Source: CAYSBE01 sp044337585
GTDB taxonomy: Bacteria; Bacteroidota; Bacteroidia; UKL13-3
Direction of reading: 5' to 3'
NCBI GenBank assembly: GCA_044337585.1
Contig: JBIINH010000010.1
Location: 1 to 28,223, forward strand
DNA: 28,223 nt
Position 1 is the first letter of the stretch; every line of letters starts with the position of its first letter. Made by a program: the position numbers and the translations under genes. Positions 1-7,472 of the stretch are shown here, one piece after another. Under the pieces are notes generated by a model. The model was not told where the DNA came from, ran no database searches, and saw only the letters and a list, made by a program, of their open reading frames with translations.

Positions 1-884
1 GCTGCGGAACCGTATCGGCAAGCGGAACGATTACTGTTACACCCGATAACACAACAAGTGCAGCATCATCTACACCAACGATTTGCATCAATAATGCAAT
101 CACTACCATCACGCATACCACTACAGGCGCAACCGGCATTGGAGTAGCCACTGGATTACCGACAGGCGTGAGTGCAATATTCAGTTCAGATACGATACGC
201 ATCAGCGGAACACCAACTGTATCAGGTACATTTAACTACAGCATTCCATTAACCGGAGGCTGCGGAACCGTATCAGCAAGCGGCACAATCACTATCACAC
301 CCGATAACACCACAAGTGCAGCTTCAACCACACCTACTTTGTGTATCAATACATCTTTGGGAACCATCACGCATACCACTACAGGCGCAACCGGCATTGG
401 AGTAGCCACCGGATTACCGACAGGCGTGAGTGCAATATTCAGTTCAGATATGATAAGCATAATCGGTACACCAACCATATCAGGTACATTTAACTACAGC
501 ATCCCATTAACCGGAGGCTGTGGATCAGCATCCGCAACTGGTACAATTATTGTTTTGGATTTTACAAAAAATGTAAATTGTAGAGGATTTTTTATTCCGG
601 AAGCGTTCTCTCCTAATGATGATGGTGTGAATGATTTTTTTGAAATTATTGGGATAGAGAACTATCCAAATAATGAATTGATTGTAGTTAATAGATGGGG
701 AAATAAAGTTTATGAAACCAAAGGTTATAAAAATAATTGGGATGGAACAAATCAATTTGGATTGTCATTTGCAGATAAGGAACTGCCTGTAGGAACATAT
801 TTTTATATTTTAGATTTAGGACCAGAAGTTTCTGAAGATGAACGTTACAAGAAGGGTTATGTATACATAAGTCGGAAAAAATAA
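1..884 (+). CDS. Repeat-rich surface adhesin with type B T9SS sorting domain (5' end outside window)
   Basis: The frame is open from the first bases, so the true start lies upstream. What is visible is a Thr/Ser/Gly-rich stretch of 86-residue repeats, each ending in a putative-Ig-like pattern (GLPTGVSAIFSSD, then GTPTxSGTFNYSIPLTGG). A C-terminal domain of about 100 residues follows, starting near IPEAFSPNDDGVNDFF and containing the VVNRWGNKVYE and WDGTNQFG motifs. That domain matches the gliding-motility-associated C-terminal (type B, CHU_C/TIGR04131-like) sorting domain, which sends proteins through the type IX secretion system. Large repeat proteins of this kind (SprB and relatives) are cell-surface adhesins. 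The next gene, 29 nt downstream, is PorP/SprF, the usual partner of type B substrates. Full length and the number of repeats cannot be known from here. The exact ligand is unknown. Confidence 0.88.
   Translation, partial: CGTVSASGTITVTPDNTTSAASSTPTICINNAITTITHTTTGATGIGVATGLPTGVSAIFSSDTIRISGTPTVSGTFNYSIPLTGGCGTVSASGTITITPDNTTSAASTTPTLCINTSLGTITHTTTGATGIGVATGLPTGVSAIFSSDMISIIGTPTISGTFNYSIPLTGGCGSASATGTIIVLDFTKNVNCRGFFIPEAFSPNDDGVNDFFEIIGIENYPNNELIVVNRWGNKVYETKGYKNNWDGTNQFGLSFADKELPVGTYFYILDLGPEVSEDERYKKGYVYISRKK
3..545 (+). repeat. 258-bp in-frame tandem repeat (86 aa), two full copies and a partial third
   Basis: Units start at 3, 261 and 519, marked by the Cys-Gly codons after the ACCGGAGGC junction, so the period is exactly 258 bp. 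The third unit stops after about 27 bp, where the sorting domain begins. Copies 1 and 2 are nearly identical over roughly 111-210, while the parts coding the linker around TPTxCINxxxxT differ at many positions. The array probably continues upstream of the window. Confidence 0.9.
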
Positions 885-913
885 TAAAAACTATAAACAA
901 AAAGATTCAGCGA

Positions 914-1870
914 GTGGAGACTCATAAATATAAAGTCTTTATTAAATTAATAGTATTAGTTAATATTTTAATATTAACGGGTACTTGCTATGCACAGCAA
1001 ATACCTATGTTTACAAACTATATGTTCAATATGCTTTCTATCAATCCGGCATATGCAGGAACTAGGGATGCATTGACAATTGCATTAATACATAGAAAAC
1101 AATGGGTAGATTTTGATGGAGCACCAACTACTCAAACTATAACACTTCATTCTCCATTTATGAATAACAAAGTAGGAGTAGGGTTATCAGTTATAAATGA
1201 TGTGATAGGGCCTATCAAGCAAACTTCAATAAATGGTGATTATGCCTATAGATTAAAGATAAATAGAAAAGTAAATATTTCGTTGGGCTTGAAAAGTGGT
1301 GTGAATATTATTCAGGCGGATTTAAGTAATTTATCTACAGTACAAACTAACGATCCAGCCTTTGCTAGTGATATTCAAAGCAGAATAATGCCGAATTTCG
1401 GGGTTGGAGTATATTATAATACTGACAGATGGTATTTGGGAATGTCAGCACCGAAATTATTTGAAAACAACTTTGAAGCAGACAATGGTAAAGGCTCAGT
1501 TTCTAGAACTAAAGGAGAAGAGCGGCATTACTTCGCCATTGCAGGTGCTGTTTTTGATTTGTCAAAGATGTGGAAGATACGACCTACAACATTTATTAAA
1601 CTTGTTGAATCTGCGCCAATAACCGCAGATTTAACCACATTTTTTGTATACAGAGAGCAAATAGAGTTTGGTGGAATGTTCAGATCGGGTGATGCTGTTG
1701 GATTCTTGTTAGGTATTTATTTTACACCTCAACTACGCTTCGGATATAGTTATGATTGGTCGTATGTAAATAACACAGTTCGTTTTAATAAAGGTTCTCA
1801 TGAAGTTATGTTAAGTTATGATCTTATTTATAAAGATAAAGCTAAAGTTTTTTCGCCACGTTATTTTTAG
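914..1870 (+). CDS. PorP/SprF family type IX secretion membrane protein
   Basis: The 318-residue protein begins with a signal peptide (hydrophobic residues about 8-25, cleavage likely after CYA-Q). It then shows the family hallmark QQIPMFTNYMFNMLSINPAYAG and an RKQWVDFDGAP segment. The rest looks like an outer-membrane beta-barrel with alternating aromatic strands, ending in Phe. Members (SprF, PorP, TIGR03519) are needed for export or surface attachment of type B sorting-domain proteins. The gene sits directly behind such a protein, which suggests this copy serves that adhesin. The start is GTG at 914; no ATG exists before the signal peptide. The stop is only 4 nt before the next gene, so the two are surely co-transcribed. 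It is more likely the SprF-type accessory than the core PorP, but sequence alone does not settle this. Confidence 0.9.
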   Translation: METHKYKVFIKLIVLVNILILTGTCYAQQIPMFTNYMFNMLSINPAYAGTRDALTIALIHRKQWVDFDGAPTTQTITLHSPFMNNKVGVGLSVINDVIGPIKQTSINGDYAYRLKINRKVNISLGLKSGVNIIQADLSNLSTVQTNDPAFASDIQSRIMPNFGVGVYYNTDRWYLGMSAPKLFENNFEADNGKGSVSRTKGEERHYFAIAGAVFDLSKMWKIRPTTFIKLVESAPITADLTTFFVYREQIEFGGMFRSGDAVGFLLGIYFTPQLRFGYSYDWSYVNNTVRFNKGSHEVMLSYDLIYKDKAKVFSPRYF

Positions 1871-1874
1871 TGTT

Positions 1875-4142
1875 ATGAAATCTAGGCAACAATTTATAAA
1901 AGAAATAACCTTGTTGATAGTAATATTAGCAGCCATTTTAGCGAGTACAAATGTGTATGCACAGCTATCAGCAAAAGAGAGAAAGGCAAACTTATATTAT
2001 AATCGTTTCTCATATATCAAAGCTATACAACGTTATGAATCAATAAATAATATTAGTGTTAGTGGTTTGCGTAATCTGGCATTGTCATATAAAAGAACAA
2101 ATCAGTTGGATAAGAGCAAACAGACATTCGAGCAATTTATCAATGGACCAGAAGCAACATTAGAAGATTATTTTAACTACGCCTCTATTTTAAGAATGCT
2201 GGCGAACTATGATGAAAGTATAAATTGGTTAGACAAATTTGCCAAGGCACGTCCAAATGACAATCGTTCTAAGTCATACGCACGCATAGCAAAAGATAAG
2301 AGTACCTTAACTCAGGATGAAGGGAGATTTACGATTACTTATCTACCAATTAATACAGACGCGCAGGATTTTGGGGCATGCTTCTACAATAATCAAATGG
2401 TATTTGCATCTACACGTATAGGAGTTAATGTAGTTAAACGACTATATAATTGGAATGAGAAACCATTTTTAAATATGTATGTATCGGACAGAATTGATGA
2501 TATGATGCTTGGTGAACCTAGGCAATTTCGAAAGCAACTCAACAAGAAACTTCACGAGGGGCCTGCTTCGTTTAATGCACTAGGTACAATAATGGCATTT
2601 ACCCGAAACAATTACAAAGAAAAGTCAACGGACAATGCAGTAAAATTTGGGATTTTTTTTAGCGAGAAAAATAATAAAGGTGAATGGGGAAAAGAAGTAC
2701 CGTTCAAAGTAAATAATAAGGAGTATAATGTTGGCCATCCTTCATTAACATCAGACGGGAATATTATGTACTTTAGCAGTGACATGCCGGGTGGATTTGG
2801 TGGATCTGATATTTACATAATAACACGCAATACAGATGGCTCATGGGGCAATGCGATTAATGCCGGCCCAGAAGTCAATACCGAGGCGGATGAGATGTTT
2901 CCGTTTTATCATGAAGATCTACGGATTTTATTTTTTTCAAGTAATGGTCACATTGGTCTAGGTGGACTAGATATTTATTTCTCTCCTGATATGGGAGATG
3001 GTAAATTCAATAAAGTTTATAATGCAGGTGTTCCAATAAATACACAATTTGATGACTTTTCATTTGTTCTAGATGATATCATGAAGTATGGTTATTTTAC
3101 ATCTAACAGAGAAGGTGGTAAAGGGGATGATGATATTTATGCATTCGAACTAATTAAGCAATTTCCTACTGGCAAAAAAATTAATGGGATAGCTAAAGAT
3201 CTTGAGGGAAATATTCTTGCAAATACAAAAGTTGATTTATACAATGACAAGGGAGATTTGGTGCAATCCTACATTACAAAGGTTAATGGGCAATATTTAT
3301 TTTACATTGAACCCGGTTCTGACTATTTACTGATAGGTAGTAAAGAAAAATATTTTGAAGGCTTTATAAAAGCCGATACTAAAACACAGGATGATGAGGT
3401 ATTAGCAAACCTTATACTGGAGAAAAATCAAGGGATTGCACTTTTTACTCAAGTTAAAGACGGTAAAACTGGTAATCCATTAGAAGGTGTAAGAATGGTA
3501 ATAACTGATAACAAAACCAATACAGAGTTTAATAATCTAATTACTCCAAAAACAGGTCATTCACTTAAAGTTATTGAAAATATAACAATTGGAGATACGG
3601 TCTCTTATACCATCAAAATTTCTAAAGAAGGGTATTTTGATAAGTCATATACAATTACCCAACCTATCAATAAACCTAGAACTATCATAGCCTATTTAAC
3701 TATGGAAAAAAGAGTAATCAATGTTGCAGAGTTGTTAGAAATAGATGTAGTAAGATTTGATTTAAATAAATATAACATCAGGCCAGATGCAGCATTGCAA
3801 CTAGACAAGTTGATTAAACTAATGAATGAATATCCAGATATGGTTATACAATTACGTTCATATACAGATTGCCGCGGCACTGTTAAATATAACAAATATC
3901 TGTCTATGCGCAGAGCAAAATCTTCTGCTGCTTACGTCAAACGACATATTACTAATCCGAAGAGGTTAACTTATATTGGCATGGGAGAGTCTAATATATT
4001 AAATGGTTGTGAATGCGAATCTCCTATTCAATCAAATTGTAGTGAAGAAGAGCATCAAAAAAACAGGCGAACAGAAATGATTGTCATTTCAACAGACGGT
4101 GTTAAGGCTGATTTGAAAAAGAAAATTAATACCCTGAAATAG
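1875..4142 (+). CDS. OmpA-family protein with TPR-like, PD40 and peptidoglycan-binding domains
   Basis: The ATG at 1875 is preferred over in-frame starts inside porP, because it is followed at once by a signal peptide (cleavage near VYA-Q, residue 30); this gives 755 residues. In order: a TPR-like helical region (about 36-130), WD40/PD40-type beta-propeller repeats (about 150-425, with SxDGxxMYFSSDxxGGxGGxDIY-like blades), two carboxypeptidase-regulatory-like beta domains (about 434-515 and 520-612), and a C-terminal OmpA domain (about 623-738). The OmpA domain keeps the diaminopimelate-binding pair, Asp665 (SYTDCRG) and Arg680 (LSMRRA). This architecture resembles the OmpA-like proteins paired with PorP/SprF in Bacteroidota, including Porphyromonas PorE, which ties the T9SS to peptidoglycan. 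Calling it PorE itself would go too far, since many paralogues exist. Confidence 0.87.
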   Translation: MKSRQQFIKEITLLIVILAAILASTNVYAQLSAKERKANLYYNRFSYIKAIQRYESINNISVSGLRNLALSYKRTNQLDKSKQTFEQFINGPEATLEDYFNYASILRMLANYDESINWLDKFAKARPNDNRSKSYARIAKDKSTLTQDEGRFTITYLPINTDAQDFGACFYNNQMVFASTRIGVNVVKRLYNWNEKPFLNMYVSDRIDDMMLGEPRQFRKQLNKKLHEGPASFNALGTIMAFTRNNYKEKSTDNAVKFGIFFSEKNNKGEWGKEVPFKVNNKEYNVGHPSLTSDGNIMYFSSDMPGGFGGSDIYIITRNTDGSWGNAINAGPEVNTEADEMFPFYHEDLRILFFSSNGHIGLGGLDIYFSPDMGDGKFNKVYNAGVPINTQFDDFSFVLDDIMKYGYFTSNREGGKGDDDIYAFELIKQFPTGKKINGIAKDLEGNILANTKVDLYNDKGDLVQSYITKVNGQYLFYIEPGSDYLLIGSKEKYFEGFIKADTKTQDDEVLANLILEKNQGIALFTQVKDGKTGNPLEGVRMVITDNKTNTEFNNLITPKTGHSLKVIENITIGDTVSYTIKISKEGYFDKSYTITQPINKPRTIIAYLTMEKRVINVAELLEIDVVRFDLNKYNIRPDAALQLDKLIKLMNEYPDMVIQLRSYTDCRGTVKYNKYLSMRRAKSSAAYVKRHITNPKRLTYIGMGESNILNGCECESPIQSNCSEEEHQKNRRTEMIVISTDGVKADLKKKINTLK

Positions 4143-4231
4143 TGTAAGATATTATTTTAACCATTTAATCATAAGTGTCTATAGCACCTTGGGTGTAAAA
4201 AGTGTGAAACAGATATTTGCTTAAAAATTTA

Positions 4232-4948
4232 TTAAATCAATTTCATCAAGTCTTGTATACCCGGGGCTCTTTTTACGTTAAATCCTTCACCATATGTAGT
4301 GCCAATGATGCGACCAAACTGCCTTGCCCTGGCTTCAATAAAAAGTAGAAAATCTTTGTTGGAAATAGCTGTTTCAGGTTCATCACTTGTAGGGTCGTAA
4401 AATTGAGAAGAGTAAGCTTTTATGCTTTCCATCTTTTTTTCAAAATAAGGTGTAATATCAATAACCAAATCCGGAGCGAGGTATCGATCTTGTATATAGT
4501 GATACGTTGCCTTAGGGCGCCATTCTGTTTGGTTATGACCGTCTGATTGGGTTACGATTTTGCGCAAACCTGAAAGGAAACAAGCCTCATGTACTAAATC
4601 TGCAGCTCGTCCATGATCAACGTGCCTGTCGGTGTTGGCATTGCATAAAACAATTTCGGGTTGGTATTTGCGGATGGCAGTAATTACCTGCAGCAAGTGT
4701 GGTTCATCTTTTTGAAAAAATCCGTCTTTGAATCCGAGGTTTTCCCTTATGCTAATTCCTAGTATTTTAGATGCTACTGCTGCTTCTTTTGCCCTCAACT
4801 CGGCCGAACCCCTTGTTCCGAGTTCACCTCTTGTTAAATCTACAATTCCTACTTTGTAACCTTTGGCAATGTGAGCTGCAAGGGTGCCGCTTGCAGCCAG
4901 TTCTACATCATCGGGGTGGGCCGCAAAGGCAAGTATGTCTAGTTTCAT
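4232..4948 (-). CDS. bshB1: Bacillithiol biosynthesis deacetylase BshB1
   Basis: The 238-residue protein is a PIG-L/LmbE-family zinc deacetylase. It removes the acetyl group from GlcNAc-malate in the second step of bacillithiol synthesis. The motif AHPDDVE gives His11, Asp13 (general base) and Asp14, and DRHVDHGRA gives His109 and His112. These fit the zinc ligands His12/Asp15/His113 known from the Bacillus cereus homologue, shifted by one. The RGELGTRGS segment and the overall length are typical of BshB1. It is the last gene of a minus-strand run, 27 bp after the peroxidase, and has its own strong -7-like element 5 nt before the ATG, so it may be transcribed independently. BshA and BshC are not in the window. 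A related sugar deacetylase is the only real alternative. Confidence 0.9.
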   Translation of the reverse strand: MKLDILAFAAHPDDVELAASGTLAAHIAKGYKVGIVDLTRGELGTRGSAELRAKEAAVASKILGISIRENLGFKDGFFQKDEPHLLQVITAIRKYQPEIVLCNANTDRHVDHGRAADLVHEACFLSGLRKIVTQSDGHNQTEWRPKATYHYIQDRYLAPDLVIDITPYFEKKMESIKAYSSQFYDPTSDEPETAISNKDFLLFIEARARQFGRIIGTTYGEGFNVKRAPGIQDLMKLI

Positions 4949-4953
4949 ATGGG

Positions 4954-4961
4954 CAAAAATA
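4954..4961 (-). promoter_or_regulatory. -7 element TATTTTTG of bshB1
   Basis: Read on the minus strand this is TATTTTTG, a full match to the Bacteroidota TAnnTTTG -7 consensus. Only five bases (CCCAT) separate it from the bshB1 ATG, so the transcript would have almost no 5' leader. No clear -33 TTG at the usual spacing was seen. Confidence 0.45.
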
Positions 4962-4975
4962 ACAATTGCAGGAAC

Positions 4976-5470
4976 TTATTCATTCAAACAAGCTTCAATT
5001 GCACGTTTTACCTGAATGGCATCCGGTTTAGTAAAGGGCAGAAAATAATCTACAACTTCACCTTTTCGGTTAATCAAATATTTTTGAAAATTCCATTTAG
5101 GGGCAATATTTACTTTCCCATTTTTTGCTTTGTTGCTCAAAAACTGAAACAATGGAATAGCGCCCTTACCAACCACATCTACCTTGTCGAACACGGGAAA
5201 GGTGGTGCGAAAATTAATGCTGCAAAACTGTTCTATTTCTTTTCCCTTAAGCGGCTCCTGATGCCCGAAATTGTTGGAAGGAAAGGCAAGTATGGTAAAG
5301 CCCCGGTCTTTGTATTGTTTGTATATTTTTTCGAGTTGCTCATATTGAGGCGTAAATCCACATTCGGAGGCGGTATTTACTACCAATAGTACTTGGTCTT
5401 TAAAAGTTGATAAAGCTATTTCGCCCCCTTCAATAGTTGATACATCAAAAGGATAAATCGTTTTGTTCAT
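4976..5470 (-). CDS. Glutathione peroxidase family thiol peroxidase
   Basis: I place the start at the ATG at 5470 (MNKTIYPFDV), giving 164 residues, the usual size for a bacterial GPx. The longer in-frame reading would overlap the upstream dioxygenase and adds an unrelated N-terminus. Catalytic residues are all present: peroxidatic Cys37 (NTASECGFT), Gln71 (FGHQEP), Trp126 and Asn127 (KWNFQKYL). It has Cys, not selenocysteine. Cys83 (EQFCSINF) occupies the place of the resolving Cys of thioredoxin-dependent GPx proteins, so the reductant is probably thioredoxin, not glutathione. No lipoprotein or export signal is evident, so it is likely cytoplasmic. It lies 38 nt after the dioxygenase gene and 27 nt before bshB1, both on the same strand. 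Confidence 0.9.
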   Translation of the reverse strand: MNKTIYPFDVSTIEGGEIALSTFKDQVLLVVNTASECGFTPQYEQLEKIYKQYKDRGFTILAFPSNNFGHQEPLKGKEIEQFCSINFRTTFPVFDKVDVVGKGAIPLFQFLSNKAKNGKVNIAPKWNFQKYLINRKGEVVDYFLPFTKPDAIQVKRAIEACLNE

Positions 5471-5508
5471 ACTAGAAGAACAAGCAATAGCAAGAAAAGA
5501 TTTTTGTG

Positions 5509-6036
5509 TTAAACAAATCGAGGATCCGATTCCATGACGTGTCCGCAACTTTTACAGGTACGTAAATCTTTAGAAGCATAAAATTCTTTGAAACGCGGTA
5601 AGAAATCTGTTTCAATATCTTTCAGTTCAAAATAGTATTCATGCAGTTTGTTGTTGCATTTTTCGCAATACCACTGCAGTCCGTCCATGAGTCCTTTACC
5701 TTTGCGCACCCTTTCAATCACAAGACCTATTGAGCCTTCGGAGCGGGCAGGAGAGTGGGGCGTATTGGGCGGACACAAAAACATGTCACCGGGGCCTAAT
5801 TTGATATTACGTGGTTGGCCATCTTCCTGGATACGGACATTGATTTCACCTTCCAATTGGTAAAAAAGTTCTTCGGTTTCATTGTAGTGGTAGTCTTTGC
5901 GGGCATTTGGTCCGCCAACTATCATTACAATATAATCGGTTCCTTCAGGATATAGATTTTTATTGGCAACCGGTGGTTTTAGTAAATGACGGTTTTCGTC
6001 AATCCACTTTTGTAAATTAAATGGTCCACGTATCAT
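5509..6036 (-). CDS. nbaC: 3-hydroxyanthranilate 3,4-dioxygenase
   Basis: The cupin-fold dioxygenase opens the ring of 3-hydroxyanthranilate to aminocarboxymuconate semialdehyde, the precursor of quinolinate in tryptophan-to-NAD synthesis or degradation. From the ATG at 6036 it has 175 residues. The iron ligands are His50, Glu56 and His94 (YHYNETEELFYQ, NTPHSPAR). The C-terminal rubredoxin-like site is Cys124, Cys127 (YCEKC) and Cys161, Cys164 (CKSC). Each is one residue before the matching position I recall for the Cupriavidus (Ralstonia) metallidurans enzyme, a near-perfect register. An upstream in-frame ATG adds only MQQTLTI and is less likely. A TAATTTGC box lies 17 nt upstream at 6054-6061. 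Other kynurenine-pathway genes are absent from the window. The symbol follows bacterial usage; haaO/kynU operon members were not seen. Confidence 0.93.
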   Translation of the reverse strand: MIRGPFNLQKWIDENRHLLKPPVANKNLYPEGTDYIVMIVGGPNARKDYHYNETEELFYQLEGEINVRIQEDGQPRNIKLGPGDMFLCPPNTPHSPARSEGSIGLVIERVRKGKGLMDGLQWYCEKCNNKLHEYYFELKDIETDFLPRFKEFYASKDLRTCKSCGHVMESDPRFV

Positions 6037-6095
6037 AATTGTTAAAGTTTGTTGCAAATTACATTTTAAGCTCAGGTTTCAAAAAATGATTCTTA

Positions 6096-6857
6096 TCAAT
6101 CGGAAGCGGCCTCCTTCATCATGCGTTCTGCAAGTTCTTTTCCCAAATATGCATCAATCATTTTGTGCAATAAATACAGAAAAGGCGTAAGTGCTAAGGC
6201 AACCACAAATTTATAGAGATAATTTACGATACCAATTGCCAATACCAACTTTAGGCTCCAACCTGCACCAATATAAAAAGCAATAAACAATACCACAAAA
6301 CTATCAATAAGCTGAGATACCAATGTGCTGCCTGTTGCACGCAGCCATAATGCTTTGTTTCCTGTTCTTTTTTTGATAAAATGAAATGTAGTCACATCAA
6401 TAAATTGTCCAATTAAAAAAGCGGTTAGTGAGCCTGCAATAATCCAAAGACCTTGTCCAAACACTGCCCTGAAAGCTTGCTGCATGTTTAAAAGTCCTTC
6501 AGGTGTTTCGCGGTTTATCCAAAATTCAGCAGGGGTAAGGTGAATGGCTAAATAAACAGCCAAAAACGAGTAGGCAACTAAAGCAGATGCAATGTAGGTA
6601 AATAGCTTTACCCCATTTCGGCCAAAATATTCATTGATGATGTCTGTCATCACAAACACGATTGGCCACAGCAATACCCCTGCGGTGAGGTTAAGCGATA
6701 AGCTGTTACCAAAAAGTTCAATATCCATTGGTGTAAAACCCAAAGAAGCCTCCATTGAAAATATTTTCACTCCAATAAACTCGGCAATTAATGCGTTGGC
6801 AATAAAAAATGAACCAAGCACAAATAGCAGTATATTTCGTTTTGATTCTTTTAACAT
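6096..6857 (-). CDS. yhhQ: Queuosine precursor transporter, YhhQ/QPTR family
   Basis: The 253-residue polytopic inner-membrane protein belongs to the VUT/YhhQ family (PF02592), whose E. coli member imports preQ0/preQ1 for queuosine synthesis in tRNA. Family signatures seen are the FVMTDIINEYFGR segment after the second or third helix and the GSTLVSQLIDSFVVLFIAF segment in the second half, with about six hydrophobic helices. The ATG at 6857 (MLKESKRN) is chosen over an in-frame TTG at 6881. It is 59 bp upstream of the dioxygenase on the same strand, so co-transcription is possible but not certain. Upstream lies the gene-free repeat region. Substrate assignment rests on the family; nothing local supports or contradicts it. 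Confidence 0.87.
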   Translation of the reverse strand: MLKESKRNILLFVLGSFFIANALIAEFIGVKIFSMEASLGFTPMDIELFGNSLSLNLTAGVLLWPIVFVMTDIINEYFGRNGVKLFTYIASALVAYSFLAVYLAIHLTPAEFWINRETPEGLLNMQQAFRAVFGQGLWIIAGSLTAFLIGQFIDVTTFHFIKKRTGNKALWLRATGSTLVSQLIDSFVVLFIAFYIGAGWSLKLVLAIGIVNYLYKFVVALALTPFLYLLHKMIDAYLGKELAERMMKEAASD

Positions 6858-6926
6858 CAAAAATTTAACATTTGTAGGCAATATATGTTTTTTAGAAATA
6901 TAAGTGGGTGAGGGGAGTTTTAGGTC

Positions 6927-6989
6927 TTAAGTTATGAGTTTTAAGTTTTAAGTTATGGGTTTTGAATTTTAAGTTATGAGTTTGTAAGT
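6927..6989. repeat. Three tandem 21-bp units
   Basis: The core TTAAGTTATGAGTTT starts at 6927, 6948 (with GGG for GAG) and 6969, an exact 21-bp period. The last six bases of each unit vary. Shorter decayed pieces (TTTTAGGTC, TTGTAAGTCC) flank the array. It is AT-rich, non-coding, and has no obvious dyad. Confidence 0.8.
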
Positions 6990-7060
6990 TGTAAGTCCCT
7001 GATATAGTTTGACCAAAAAGTCAGTTTATATGAATGGAAATAAAAACAATTCATAGACTT

Positions 7061-7440
7061 GTCACGCCAAAGGCTTGATTAATCATTCATAATTCAGTAT
7101 TCAATATTCATCATTTCTTTTTCCAACCACTGAGTACACGGTGTTCCCAGAGAGGCACGGAGATTTGCCATCATTTTCCGCGCTCACCCCCGACCCTAAT
7201 GGGGCGACCCAACACGCAGTTATTGTCACGCCAGATGCTTGAATGAACATTCGTTATTCAATATTTATCATTCATTATTCATCATTTCTTTGTTCAACCA
7301 CGGAGTTCTCGGAGTTCTCAGAGATGCACGGAGATTTGCCATCATTTTCCGCACTCACCCCCGACCCATAAAGGGGCGACCCAATGCGCAGTTATTTTTT
7401 TTCAGACTTGTCACGCCACAGTCGTTATTCAGAAATCTCA
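7061..7440. repeat. Imperfect direct repeat cassette, two copies plus a third start
   Basis: Units begin with GTCACGCCA at 7061, 7225 and 7410. Copy 1 is 164 bp and copy 2 is 185 bp. Each contains, in order: a GCTTGA block, an AT-rich ATTCATxATTC block, CATCATTTCTTT, a CAACCACxGAG block with GGAG/GTTC micro-repeats, CACGGAGATTTGCCATCAT, a CTCACCCCCGACCC block, GGGGCGACCCAA and GCAGTTATT. The CGACCC and GGGGCG arms can pair (one A-G mismatch) around loops that differ between copies (TAAT, ATAAA). The third copy decays after about 30 bp. This looks like a dispersed intergenic repeat family. Confidence 0.75.
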
Positions 7441-7459
7441 ATTCTCAAATCACAATTCC

Positions 7460-7467
7460 TTACTTTG
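7460..7467 (+). promoter_or_regulatory. -7-like element before the metallo-hydrolase
   Basis: TTACTTTG fits TAnnTTTG except at its second base, and it is followed by CAAAC and then the ATG at 7473. The position relative to the start codon is the same as in the better matches before bshB1 and mtaB. Confidence 0.35.
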
Positions 7468-7472
7468 CAAAC

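Larger units (their letters stand above)
6858..7472. other. Gene-free interval with several repeats
   Basis: This is the only stretch over 300 bp without a gene. It holds a 3 x 21-bp tandem repeat (6927-6989) and two and a fraction copies of a 164-185 bp cassette (7061 onward), ending with the promoter of the metallo-hydrolase. An in-frame extension of that hydrolase to 7239 runs through the cassette but reads as low-complexity nonsense and is not accepted as coding. No tRNA or transposase fragment was recognised. Confidence 0.75.

Noticed and set aside
1818..1874. Earlier start for the OmpA-family protein inside porP
   Set aside because: It would place 19 extra residues before a normal signal peptide; ATG 1875 is the first Met of that peptide.
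4180..4200. Possible terminator hairpin CACC-TTG-GGTG between ompA and bshB1
   Set aside because: The stem is only 4 bp and has no T-run on either strand.
4771..5389. Plus-strand open frames opposite bshB1 and the GPx gene
   Set aside because: They lie antisense to well-supported enzymes with intact motifs and show no family features.
5471..5548. Longer N-terminus for the GPx, overlapping nbaC
   Set aside because: The extra residues do not fit GPx proteins, and ATG 5470 gives the usual length and N-terminus.
7239..7472. In-frame extension of the MBL hydrolase upstream of 7473
   Set aside because: It runs through the repeat cassette and reads as low-complexity sequence unrelated to the family; the ATG at 7473 has a -7-like box and the family N-terminus.
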